Source of the DNA: Halostella salina
GTDB lineage: Archaea; Halobacteriota; Halobacteria; Halobacteriales; Natronoarchaeaceae
Assembly: GCF_003675855.1 (NCBI RefSeq)
Contig: NZ_RCIH01000002.1
Span: 169,654 to 233,653 of the forward strand
DNA: 64,000 nucleotides
Reading direction: 5' to 3'
Shown: positions 8,691-16,086 of the stretch, piece after piece
How the letters are laid out: every line of letters begins with the position of its first letter
How positions within the stretch are numbered: position 1 is the stretch's first letter
Notes under the pieces: generated by a model
Told to the model about the DNA's origin: nothing
What the model saw: only the letters and a program-made list of their open reading frames with translations
Database searches by the model: none
Position numbers and translations under genes: made by a program

Positions 8691-9556
8691 TGTGCGGTCA
8701 CCTCCTGCCGCTCCGCGGCCGTCGCCTCCAGCCAGTCGACGACGGCGGCGGGCACGTCCACGTCGGTCGTGTCGTTCAGCGCCTTGAACTCGACGGTGTG
8801 GTTCACCTCGTGGACGGTGTAGCTGTCGCCCGTCTCCATGAGGTCGACGCCGAGCAGGCCGCCGCCGACGGCGTCGCTCGCTTGCTCGACAAGGTCACGG
8901 GCCTCGTCGTCGAGTTCGAACTCGGCCGTCTCGGCACCCTGTGCGGCGTTGGTGAGCCAGTGGTCCGACGAGCGGACCATCGCGGCGACGGGCTCGCCGT
9001 CGGTCGCCAGCACGCGGATGTCGCGGCCGGGCTTCTCGACGAACTCCTGGACGTAGAACACCTTGTGCTCGTAGTGGCCGAGCGTCGCCTTGTGTTCGAG
9101 GATGGCCTCGGCGGCGCTTTTCGAGTCTATCTTCGCCATCAGGCGACCCCAGGAGCCGATCACCGGCTTGAGGACGCAGGGGTAGCCGAAGTCCTCGATG
9201 ATCTCCATCGCGGCGTCCTTGGTGAACGCCACGTCCGTGTTGGGCGTGGGGATGCCCGCGCGGGTGAGCGCGAGGCTGTTTTTCACCTTGTCCGCACACA
9301 CCTCGGCGGTGTCCGGGCTGTTGACGACGGGCACGTCGTACGCCTCGCAGAACTGCGTGACGTAGAGGCTCCGGCTCGTCGCCAGACAGCGGTCGATCAC
9401 CAGATCGAGGTCGTCGAACGCCGGCGGTGCCTGCTCGATGTTGAACCGCTGTTTCCGCACGTCTATCTTGGTCACCTCGTGGCCCCGGTCGCGAAGCTCC
9501 GACAGCAGGAGCTTCTCGTCCTTGCGGATCCGGGAGTACAGCATGCCGACGTTCAT
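8687..9556 (-). CDS. argX: glutamate-LysW ligase (ATP-grasp)
   Basis: Attaches glutamate to the C-terminal glutamate of the LysW carrier with ATP. The 289-residue protein has a RimK/LysX-type ATP-grasp fold: the hinge region PCVLKPVIGSWGRLMAKI, the magnesium-binding part LLGVDLMETGD and the catalytic loop HEVNHTVEFKALND. It lies 72 bases downstream of lysW and overlaps argC. Placement next to lysW and the arg genes supports glutamate (ArgX) rather than aminoadipate (LysX) as the substrate; this is inference from context. Confidence 0.9.
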   Translation of the reverse strand: MNVGMLYSRIRKDEKLLLSELRDRGHEVTKIDVRKQRFNIEQAPPAFDDLDLVIDRCLATSRSLYVTQFCEAYDVPVVNSPDTAEVCADKVKNSLALTRAGIPTPNTDVAFTKDAAMEIIEDFGYPCVLKPVIGSWGRLMAKIDSKSAAEAILEHKATLGHYEHKVFYVQEFVEKPGRDIRVLATDGEPVAAMVRSSDHWLTNAAQGAETAEFELDDEARDLVEQASDAVGGGLLGVDLMETGDSYTVHEVNHTVEFKALNDTTDVDVPAAVVDWLEATAAERQEVTAQ

Positions 9557-9628
9557 TGTCGTGTGTTCGTGGTAGGTCGCTGGGTCGTCTCGGTCGCTCG
9601 TCGAGCGAGTGTTCGTGCCGTCGTCACC

Positions 9629-9793
9629 TTACTCCCCCCAGTCCTCTTCCAGCTCGGGGGCCTTCTCGAGGACCGGCGGGTTGGTGTCGGTGACTTCCAG
9701 CTCCGCGCCGCAGGTGGTGCAGTCGAGTATCTCTCCCACTTCGAGGTCGTCGTGCAGGGCGACGTCGGCCCCGCACTCAACGCATTCCGCCAT
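9629..9793 (-). CDS. lysW: LysW amino-group carrier protein
   Basis: A 54-residue carrier protein that holds the glutamate-to-ornithine intermediates through its C-terminal glutamate. It has the family pattern: a zinc knuckle CVECG and later CTTCG, an acidic body, and the invariant C-terminus EEDWGE ending exactly at the stop codon. The gene heads the arginine series. A TATA-like box lies about 30 bases before its ATG, so the transcript is probably leaderless. It is short enough to be missed by automatic annotation. Confidence 0.95.
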   Translation of the reverse strand: MAECVECGADVALHDDLEVGEILDCTTCGAELEVTDTNPPVLEKAPELEEDWGE

Positions 9794-9820
9794 TGTACTC
9801 CTCACTCGTCGTGGAGAGAC

Positions 9821-9827
9821 CTTAAAC
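9821..9827 (-). promoter_or_regulatory. TATA-like box of the lysW-arg operon
   Basis: GTTTAAG on the minus strand, centred about 31 bases before the lysW ATG. It is the best candidate for the main promoter of the seven-gene series. Confidence 0.55.
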
Positions 9828-9906
9828 CCTTCGAACTTACCAGAAAAATTAAGTTATCTACAGCCACCTCTAATGGAGTTAGGAGCGTTCAAAACCGAAT
9901 TTCGAG

Positions 9907-9926
9907 TTCCGATATCAGATTCGGAA
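9907..9926. promoter_or_regulatory. inverted repeat upstream of lysW
   Basis: Arms TTCCGA and TCGGAA with an 8-base spacer, nested with a wider pair CCGAAT (9895-9900) and ATTCGG (9919-9924). It sits about 115-130 bases before lysW in an AT-rich stretch between argH and lysW. It could be an operator for arginine control; no bound protein is known from the sequence. Confidence 0.35.
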
Positions 9927-9994
9927 TATGTTATGTGTCCCCTCGCGGGGACGGCGGCAGCGGCGGCCCGGTCGCCGGGGGCGTGTGGACCGGC

Positions 9995-11476
9995 TCACGC
10001 ATACGACGCCACCTCCGCGTGGAGCAGTTCGTCGGCGTCCGCGACCGCGTCGCGCTCGGTTTCGACGGCCTCGGCGTGGACCGCCAGCGCCGTCTCGGCC
10101 TCGCTCACCTGTGCCGCCACGGCGTCGGCCGCGGGGCCGCCCAGCGAGTCGCGGCTCGCCACGCTCTCGGCGGGGTCGAGCGCGGCCTCGACGGCCTCGC
10201 GGTCGACGTACGTCGAGAGCGGGTCGCCGAGCACCTCGCGGGCCGCGGCGTCCAGCGCGTCGTAGTCCGCGCCGGCGTCAGCCGACCCGTCCGCAGCCTC
10301 CATACGCTCGGCCGCCGCGGCCACCATCTCGTGGGCCGAGCGGAACGGGAGGCCGTGCATCGCCAGCAGGTCCGCGACGCCGGTCGCCGTCGAGAACCCC
10401 TCGCCCGCCGCGGCGGCGAGCGCGTCGGCGTTCCAGTCGGCGGTGGCGACCGCCCCGGCGGCCACGTCGGCCGCGTCGACGACCGCGTCGACCGTGTCCC
10501 AGGCGTGGGGCGTCGCGCGCTGGAGGTCGCGGTTGTACGCGCGGGGCAGGCCCTTCAGCGTCGTCAACAGGCCGTTGACCCCGCTCGCGGCGTCGCCCGC
10601 GGTCGCGCGGACCAGTTCCAGCGTGTCGGGATTCTTCTTCTGGGGCATGATCGACGACGTGGACGCGTAGTCGTCGGCCAGATCGACGAACCCCTTGTTG
10701 GCGAAGACGACCAGGTCCTCGGCCAGCCCCGACAGCGTCGTCGCGTGGTTCGCCAGTGCGCTCGTCGCTTCAAGCAGGAAGTCACGCGCCGAACTCGCGT
10801 CCATCGAGTTGCCGAGGACCGTCTCGAAGCCGAGCAGGTCGGCGGTCCGCTCGCGGTCCACGTCGAAGGGCGTCCCCGCGAACGCCGCCGCGCCCAGCGG
10901 CGAGCGGTTCGTCCGGTCGTACGCGTCGAGCAGGCGCTCGGTGTCGCGGGCGACCGCCGACTCGTAGGACAGCAGCCAGTGGGCCACCGTCGTGGGCTGG
11001 GCGGGCTGGAGGTGCGTGTAGCCGGGCATCACCGTCGCGTCGTGGGCCGCGGCCGCCTCCGTCAGCGCCTCGCGCAGCGCCAGCGTCGCCTCGGCGGCGT
11101 CGAGCAGGTCCTCGCGCAGCCGGTAGCGGATGCAGGTCGCCACCTCGTCGTTGCGCGAGCGGGCAGTGTGCATCTTCCCGCCCTCGTCGCCGACGCGCTC
11201 GATCACCGCCGTCTCGATGGCGGCGTGGACGTCCTCGCCGTCGGGGAGCGCGCCGTGGCCCGCCGCCTCGATGTCGTCCAGCGCGGCGAGGATGTCGCCC
11301 GCGACCTCGTCGTCGACGATGTCCTGCTCGGCGAGCATCACGACGTGCGCGCGGTCGACCGCGAGGTCGGCCGCGAAGATGTGCCGGTCCGCGTCGAGCG
11401 AGGAGAGGAACTCGCGGGCGGGGCCGCCGCTGAAGCGGTCGCGGCGCACCACGTCGCCGGAGTTCCCCTCGGTCAT
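9995..11476 (-). CDS. argH: argininosuccinate lyase
   Basis: Splits argininosuccinate into arginine and fumarate, the last step of the pathway. The 493-residue protein carries the fumarase/aspartase superfamily signature SSIMPQKKNPDTLEL near residue 275, HTARSRNDEVAT near 103 and TVMPGYTHLQPAQPTT near 150. It begins one base after the argG stop codon, so the two genes form one unit. The length is slightly above the bacterial norm because of an acidic, Ala-rich C-terminal part. Confidence 0.95.
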   Translation of the reverse strand: MTEGNSGDVVRRDRFSGGPAREFLSSLDADRHIFAADLAVDRAHVVMLAEQDIVDDEVAGDILAALDDIEAAGHGALPDGEDVHAAIETAVIERVGDEGGKMHTARSRNDEVATCIRYRLREDLLDAAEATLALREALTEAAAAHDATVMPGYTHLQPAQPTTVAHWLLSYESAVARDTERLLDAYDRTNRSPLGAAAFAGTPFDVDRERTADLLGFETVLGNSMDASSARDFLLEATSALANHATTLSGLAEDLVVFANKGFVDLADDYASTSSIMPQKKNPDTLELVRATAGDAASGVNGLLTTLKGLPRAYNRDLQRATPHAWDTVDAVVDAADVAAGAVATADWNADALAAAAGEGFSTATGVADLLAMHGLPFRSAHEMVAAAAERMEAADGSADAGADYDALDAAAREVLGDPLSTYVDREAVEAALDPAESVASRDSLGGPAADAVAAQVSEAETALAVHAEAVETERDAVADADELLHAEVASYA

Positions 11477-11477
11477 C

Positions 11478-12716
11478 TCACTCGCCCTCGCTCTCGCCGC
11501 CGTCGGGCGTCAGCTTCTTCCCGTTCGCGGCGTCGGTGACGGCGTTTGCCAGGCGGCCCTGGAAGCCGTGGTACTTGGCGACGCCGGTGGCGTCCTTCTG
11601 GGTGATGTTCTGCCCCTCGACCGTCTCGGTGTTGAACGACGCGGCGTCCTCGGAGTAGGCCGCGTACTCGCTCTCGCGGGCGACCGGGCGGGCGCTCCCG
11701 CCCTCCAGCTTGACCGTCGCCGTGCCGGTGACGCGGGACTGTGTCTCGTCGATGAACGCCTCCAGCGCGCGGACCAGCGGCGCGTCGACGAGGCCCTGGT
11801 ACGCCTTGTTCGCCCACTGCTGGTCGACCTGCTCCTTGAAGTCGCGCTCCTCCTGGGTGAGGACGAGCCCCTCAAGCGCCTCGTGGGCGTTCAGCAGGAC
11901 GGTCGCGGCGGGGTGCTCGTAGTTCTCGCGCACCTTCAGCCCGAGCATGCGGTCCTCCATCATGTCCGTGCGGCCGACGCCGTACGCGCCGGCGCGCTCG
12001 TTCAGGTGCTCGATCAGCTCGACCGGACCGTACTCCTCGCCGTCGACGGCGACGGGTTCGCCGTCCTCGAACTCGATCTCCACGAGATCCGTATCGCCGG
12101 CGGTGCCGGGCGCGTCGGTCCACTCGTAGATGTCCTCCGGCGGCACGTAGCCCGGGTCCTCCAGCTTCGCGCCCTCGACCGAGCGGCTCCAGAGGTTCGT
12201 GTCGATCGACCAGTCGCCCTCGTTGCCGCTCTCGACCGGGAGGCCGCGCTCCTCGGCGTACTCCATCTCCCACTCGCGTGTGAGTTCGAGCTCGCGGACG
12301 GGCGCGATGACATCCAGATCGGAGTCGCGCCAGACCGCCTCGAAGCGGAGCTGGTCGTTCCCCTTGCCGGTACAGCCGTGGGCGACGGCGTCGCAGTCGT
12401 GTTCCTTCGCCGTCTCGAGGATCGCGTTCGCGATCACCGGGCGCGCCAGCGCGGTGCCGAGCGGGTAGCCCTGGTAGGTCGCGTTCGCTTTCAGCGAGTC
12501 GAGACACATCGTGGCGAACTCCTCTCGGGCGTCGACGACGTACTGGTCCACGTCTAGCGCTTCGGCGGTCTCTTCGGCTTCGTCGAACTCCTCGGCGGGC
12601 TGGCCGACGTCGACCGTGACGCCGATAACCTCGTCGTATCCGTACTCCTCTTCGAGCAGTCCGACGCACACCGTCGTGTCGAGTCCGCCCGAGAAGGCGA
12701 GTGCCACGCGTTCCAT
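11478..12716 (-). CDS. argG: argininosuccinate synthase
   Basis: Joins citrulline and aspartate using ATP. The 412-residue protein has the PP-loop ATP-binding motif AFSGGLDTTVCVGLLE at the N-terminus and the citrulline/aspartate-binding region with GCTGKGNDQLRFE near residue 115. The rest of the protein matches the family in length and order. It leads a two-gene unit with argH. A TATA-like box at 12743-12752 gives a near-leaderless transcript; a second possible promoter lies further upstream at 12981-12990. Confidence 0.95.
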   Translation of the reverse strand: MERVALAFSGGLDTTVCVGLLEEEYGYDEVIGVTVDVGQPAEEFDEAEETAEALDVDQYVVDAREEFATMCLDSLKANATYQGYPLGTALARPVIANAILETAKEHDCDAVAHGCTGKGNDQLRFEAVWRDSDLDVIAPVRELELTREWEMEYAEERGLPVESGNEGDWSIDTNLWSRSVEGAKLEDPGYVPPEDIYEWTDAPGTAGDTDLVEIEFEDGEPVAVDGEEYGPVELIEHLNERAGAYGVGRTDMMEDRMLGLKVRENYEHPAATVLLNAHEALEGLVLTQEERDFKEQVDQQWANKAYQGLVDAPLVRALEAFIDETQSRVTGTATVKLEGGSARPVARESEYAAYSEDAASFNTETVEGQNITQKDATGVAKYHGFQGRLANAVTDAANGKKLTPDGGESEGE

Positions 12717-12742
12717 CTGTGACCGAACGGACGAACTTGAAG

Positions 12743-12752
12743 ATATTAAATT
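12743..12752 (-). promoter_or_regulatory. proximal TATA-like box of argG
   Basis: AATTTAATAT on the minus strand, centred about 31 bases before the argG ATG. It lies in a strongly AT-rich patch running to about 12780, unlike the GC-rich surroundings. Confidence 0.55.
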
Positions 12753-12859
12753 CTTCTATCCTAGTTTTGTAAGAAAATCACAGAGATGCCTATAGACGAT
12801 TTACAGACTTCTCATCTGTTCGTTGGAGCACCAGTGTCGAGGGAGTGATAGATGTGGGC

Positions 12860-12955
12860 CTACGGGAGGCCCGGTCGTCGCGGTCGCGGAGAAACGGCGG
12901 CGGACCCATCGCTGTCCCGGAGCGGCGTCCCGGACGGGCGACGGAAGCGACTCAT
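12860..12955 (-). CDS. possible Arg-rich micro-ORF before argG
   Basis: A 31-codon open frame, MSRFRRPSGTPLRDSD and on, with seven arginines in 31 residues. Its ATG lies about 30 bases after a TATA-like GGTTTAATAG (12981-12990), the spacing of a leaderless transcript, and the frame ends 144 bases before argG. It might be a leader peptide. GC-rich chance frames are often Arg-rich, so the coding status is doubtful. Confidence 0.2.
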   Translation of the reverse strand: MSRFRRPSGTPLRDSDGSAAVSPRPRRPGLP

Positions 12956-12980
12956 CGTACTGATCAGTAGCAACAGCAGG

Positions 12981-12990
12981 CTATTAAACC
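12981..12990 (-). promoter_or_regulatory. distal TATA-like box upstream of argG
   Basis: GGTTTAATAG on the minus strand, just after the stop of the secreted-protein gene. A transcript from here would start near the micro-ORF at 12955 and give argG a leader of about 240 bases. Confidence 0.35.
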
Positions 12991-13008
12991 CTTCCGGCGG
13001 GGCAAATG

Positions 13009-13848
13009 TTACGGCTCGGCGACCGTGACCGCGGGAGCGGCGAACGCGTCGGCGGCAACGGTCCGGACGCTATCGCGACGCTCCCCCGCCTCGCCACCAC
13101 GGTCGTCTCCCGCGCCGCTGCGGCCGTCGGCCGACCCGTTGCCCGCGTCGCTCCCGTTCGACGGGCCACGGTCATCGGCCGCGTCGTTCCCGGTTTCCGG
13201 ACCGCGGTCGTCGGCCGGATCGCTCCCGTTCTCCGGACCGCGATCCTCGGGCGGGCCGCCGCGGTCGGGTCCGAGCCCGACACCGGGGTTCTCACCGACG
13301 ATCGAACGGGCGAGTTCAGCGGTTTCGGGGCCGGTAAGGTTGCCGGCTCGGGTCCGGAGCGTCCGGATCCGCTCCGACCGCTCCTGGCTCAGCGCGCCAG
13401 GTCCGGACGCGGCGAGGTCGGCGCTGACGTTCGCCATGTGGCGGACGTTGCGGGTCTCGGCGGCGAGCGTCGCCATCCGGGCGCGGTACTCGCCCTCCCC
13501 GATGGTGCCGTTCTCGTGGGCGGCCGTCAGCGCCGCGCGGCGCTGTTCGAGTTCCGCAAGCCGCTGTTCCAGTTCCGGCAATCGCTCGTCGACGACCGCT
13601 GCCGGCCCGGCCGGGGAGCGGTTCGCGCCGACGCGGAAGGCACGCTCGCTGATCTCGCCGTCGACTGCCGCACCCTGCGCGCCGACGACGCCGGCGAGCT
13701 GTTCGCCCGGTGCGACCGTGTCGTTCGTCTCGTTGTCGGCGACTCCCGCGACCCCCGCGCCGCCGTCGACCCCTGCAGCGGCGACGGCGGGGACCGTCGC
13801 AACCGCCGCCAGGACGGCCAGGGTGACGAGGAAGCTCCGTTCGTTCAT
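13009..13848 (-). CDS. secreted coiled-coil protein with acidic repeats
   Basis: A 279-residue protein with a Sec-type signal peptide (MNERSFLVTLAVLAAVATVP, cleavage after AAA). Next comes a coiled coil around residues 85-115 (ERLPELEQRLAELEQRRAAL). The C-terminal third is low-complexity, with an 11-residue unit of the type DRGPENGSDPA repeated about three times. No membrane anchor follows, so it is probably released or loosely bound. It lies downstream of, and in the same direction as, the membrane HTH protein, with a 120-base gap. This pairing suggests linked surface functions, but nothing in the sequence reveals the activity. Confidence 0.7.
   Translation of the reverse strand: MNERSFLVTLAVLAAVATVPAVAAAGVDGGAGVAGVADNETNDTVAPGEQLAGVVGAQGAAVDGEISERAFRVGANRSPAGPAAVVDERLPELEQRLAELEQRRAALTAAHENGTIGEGEYRARMATLAAETRNVRHMANVSADLAASGPGALSQERSERIRTLRTRAGNLTGPETAELARSIVGENPGVGLGPDRGGPPEDRGPENGSDPADDRGPETGNDAADDRGPSNGSDAGNGSADGRSGAGDDRGGEAGERRDSVRTVAADAFAAPAVTVAEP
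13154..13252 (-). repeat. 33-bp tandem repeat inside the secreted protein
   Basis: About three imperfect in-frame units encode DRGPxNGSDxx / DRGPxTGNDxx. The number of units is likely to vary between strains through slippage or recombination. Confidence 0.6.
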
Positions 13849-13968
13849 CTCGGTTCGTCGTTACGCCCCCACCAACATATAAACTCCAGACCCTCGCCCC
13901 GGATCAACGTCCGTTAAGCCGGGTTAATTCACGCAAAACGTCGAGCTTGCTTGCGATCCGCCGAGCGA

Positions 13969-15141
13969 CTACGGTTCCGCCTCGTCCGGCCCCTCCCCGG
14001 GGAGCGACAGCACGTTCTCGCGCCCGAGGCGGAAGCTCTCCAGTTGCCCCTCGTCGCGCAGGTCGCCGACTACCTGGCTCGTCTTGGCCTCGGTCCAGTC
14101 CAGCGCCTCGACCACTTCCTGCTGTTTCATCCGCCCGCCGCGCTGGTCGAGGAGGCGCAACACGCGCTCCTCGTTGCTGAGCAGTTCGGGGGGCGGGCCG
14201 TCGTCCCCGTCGGCATCGTCGCCCTGAGCGGTGGTCGCCGCGGCCGCACCGCCGCCGGCCGAGGGGCTGTCGGTCGCTTCGCCGCCGCCGGTCGTCTCGT
14301 CGCCCGTCGCGTCGGCCCCCTCGCGGAACCAGTACGCGACGCCGCCCGCGGCGGCGAGGCCGACGAGCGCCAGCGCGCCGAGCAACAGCCCCGATCCGCC
14401 GTCGCCACCACCGTCGGCCCCCGCACCGTCGTCGCCCCCAGTGCTCGTATCGCCGTCGTCCGTTCCGTTCCCGCCGCCCTCGCCATCGGCCGGCGTGAGG
14501 ACGATAGACGGCTCGCCGGAGGCGAAATCGGTGTCCGTCCCACGCCAGGTGACCGAGCCGTCGCCCCCGTCGTCGCCCGGCGGCGACACGTCGGCGTCGT
14601 AGCCCTCGGGCCACTCGACCGTCAGCCGCGTCTCGCTGCTGAGGAAGAAGCCGCGGATCGCGTCGCCGACGCGGATCCCGTCGCCGTCGACGACCGCGAA
14701 CGCCTCCCAGGTGAACGAGTACGTCACGACGCCGTACTCGTCGGGGATCGAGCGCCGGTCGGCGCTGACGCGCACGTTCCGGACGGCCATCTCGCGGCCG
14801 GTGTCGTTCTCGGCCGCGCCGACGGTGTTGCCGATGCGGTCCCGGAAGTCGGCCGTGTAGTTCCCCGGGTTCGCTTCGATGTCGCGCCGGAGTTCCTCGA
14901 ACGCCTGCGTGGTGTTCTCGTCGTCCAGCCGGGTCCAGTACTGCAGTTCCCAGCGTGCAGTCCCGTTCTCCGCAACCGTCACGAGGATCCGGATCTCGTC
15001 GGTGTCGACGCTCTGCCCGCCCGCGTCCCGCGGGTCGGGGTCGCCGTCCGTCCCGGCGGCGAGCGCGGGCGACGCGACGCCCGCGGCCGACAGGACCAGC
15101 GCGAGACAGAGCGCCGTCGCGGCGGTCGTCCGTGCGTCCAT
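13969..15141 (-). CDS. membrane protein with cytoplasmic winged helix
   Basis: A 390-residue protein in the order: signal peptide (to about residue 28), an extracellular domain to about 205, an Asp/Gly/Thr-rich linker, one membrane helix (LLLGALALVGLAAAGGVAYW) and a cytoplasmic winged helix at the C-terminus (NEERVLRLLDQRGGRMKQQE, then EALDWTEAKTSQVVGDLRDE). The shape suggests a regulator that senses something outside and contacts DNA from the membrane. I chose ATG 15141; a GTG two codons earlier is possible. Families of this type are common in haloarchaea but have no assigned signal. Confidence 0.75.
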   Translation of the reverse strand: MDARTTAATALCLALVLSAAGVASPALAAGTDGDPDPRDAGGQSVDTDEIRILVTVAENGTARWELQYWTRLDDENTTQAFEELRRDIEANPGNYTADFRDRIGNTVGAAENDTGREMAVRNVRVSADRRSIPDEYGVVTYSFTWEAFAVVDGDGIRVGDAIRGFFLSSETRLTVEWPEGYDADVSPPGDDGGDGSVTWRGTDTDFASGEPSIVLTPADGEGGGNGTDDGDTSTGGDDGAGADGGGDGGSGLLLGALALVGLAAAGGVAYWFREGADATGDETTGGGEATDSPSAGGGAAAATTAQGDDADGDDGPPPELLSNEERVLRLLDQRGGRMKQQEVVEALDWTEAKTSQVVGDLRDEGQLESFRLGRENVLSLPGEGPDEAEP

Positions 15142-15227
15142 CGTCACTCTGTCGCCGAGGGTCGGGGAAATGTCTTGCTGTCCCGGTAGCCACAGAGTAC
15201 TTAGGTGTTTACTGCAAACCCCCGGTC

Positions 15228-15422
15228 ATGATGAACGACCGCGGCGACATCGAGGTCGAGACCCTGCTGAAGGTCGTGCTGGGGCTGCTCGCTCTGTTGC
15301 TCGTTCTGGAGATCGTCGGCTTCTTCGTCGAGGGACTGCTCGCGATCCTCGGGCCGCTTCGCCCGCTGCTGACACTGGTCGTGCTGGTGCTCATCGTCCT
15401 CTGGCTGCTCGACCGGCTCTGA
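15228..15422 (+). CDS. small two-helix membrane protein
   Basis: A 64-residue protein starting MMNDRGDIEVETLLKVVLG, followed by two long hydrophobic stretches and the ending VLIVLWLLDRL. Two ATG codons are adjacent (15228 and 15231). Short proteins with this DIEVETLLK head and WLLDR tail recur in haloarchaea, from memory as an uncharacterised family. It is divergent from the membrane HTH gene. Confidence 0.65.
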   Translation: MMNDRGDIEVETLLKVVLGLLALLLVLEIVGFFVEGLLAILGPLRPLLTLVVLVLIVLWLLDRL

Positions 15423-15533
15423 TAGTGTTCCCTCTCGCTGGGTCCCGGTGCTCGCCCGCACTGGTACCGGCGAGTTGGCGAGCGCAACCCCTGTGACCGG
15501 CAAGCTCTTGCCACCCCGCCCGCTATCTCGGCC

Positions 15534-16034
15534 GTGCTCAGCCTCAACGCTCCGATCCCGGGCCGCGTGGCGCGGCTCGCCGCCGACCTCCACCCCGAAC
15601 TGGTGGCGTTCGACGAGATCCGGGAGCACCACTCGCTGCTGGTCAAGCGGCTCGGGGACCCCGACCACCTCCCGCCGGTCCAGCACGAGGTGCGGCGGGC
15701 GCTTGCCGGCGCGCCGACGTTCGAGGTCGGCGTCACCGGGATCGACTACTTTCCGAACCCGCCGATGGGGGCCGCCCCGGTCGTGTATCTGAGCGTCGAG
15801 AGCCCGGGGCTCCGCGAGGTGCACGGCCGGCTCGTCGACGAGTTCGGCGCGGTCGACGGGCTGGAGGACGGGGCGTACACGCCACACGTCACGCTCGCCC
15901 GCGGCGGCGACGAGGCGGCCGCAGAGCGACTGACAGAGCGCGACGTCGAGCCGGTGACCTGGACGGTCACCGAACTCCGGTTCCGGGACGCGCGCTACGG
16001 CGAGACGGTCAGCACCGTCTCGCTACCGGCCTGA
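15534..16034 (+). CDS. 2H-family RNA ligase/phosphoesterase
   Basis: A 166-residue protein with the two H-x-(S/T) motifs of the 2H superfamily: HHSLLV near residue 32 and HVTLAR near 118. Members act on 2',5' or cyclic phosphodiester bonds of RNA (the ThpR/LigT group). The start is GTG 15534; there is no better ATG nearby. It is convergent with the helicase gene, with about 50 bases between stops. The exact substrate cannot be read from the sequence. Confidence 0.8.
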   Translation: MLSLNAPIPGRVARLAADLHPELVAFDEIREHHSLLVKRLGDPDHLPPVQHEVRRALAGAPTFEVGVTGIDYFPNPPMGAAPVVYLSVESPGLREVHGRLVDEFGAVDGLEDGAYTPHVTLARGGDEAAAERLTERDVEPVTWTVTELRFRDARYGETVSTVSLPA

Positions 16035-16086
16035 ACTCGGGCAACGCGCCGCCGCCTCCCGGGAATCGGCGCTCCGCCCGTGCCGG

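Noticed and set aside
8798..11539. 913-codon plus-strand frame across argX, lysW and argH
   Set aside because: It spans several well-supported minus-strand genes and has an Arg/Val-rich translation with no recognisable fold.
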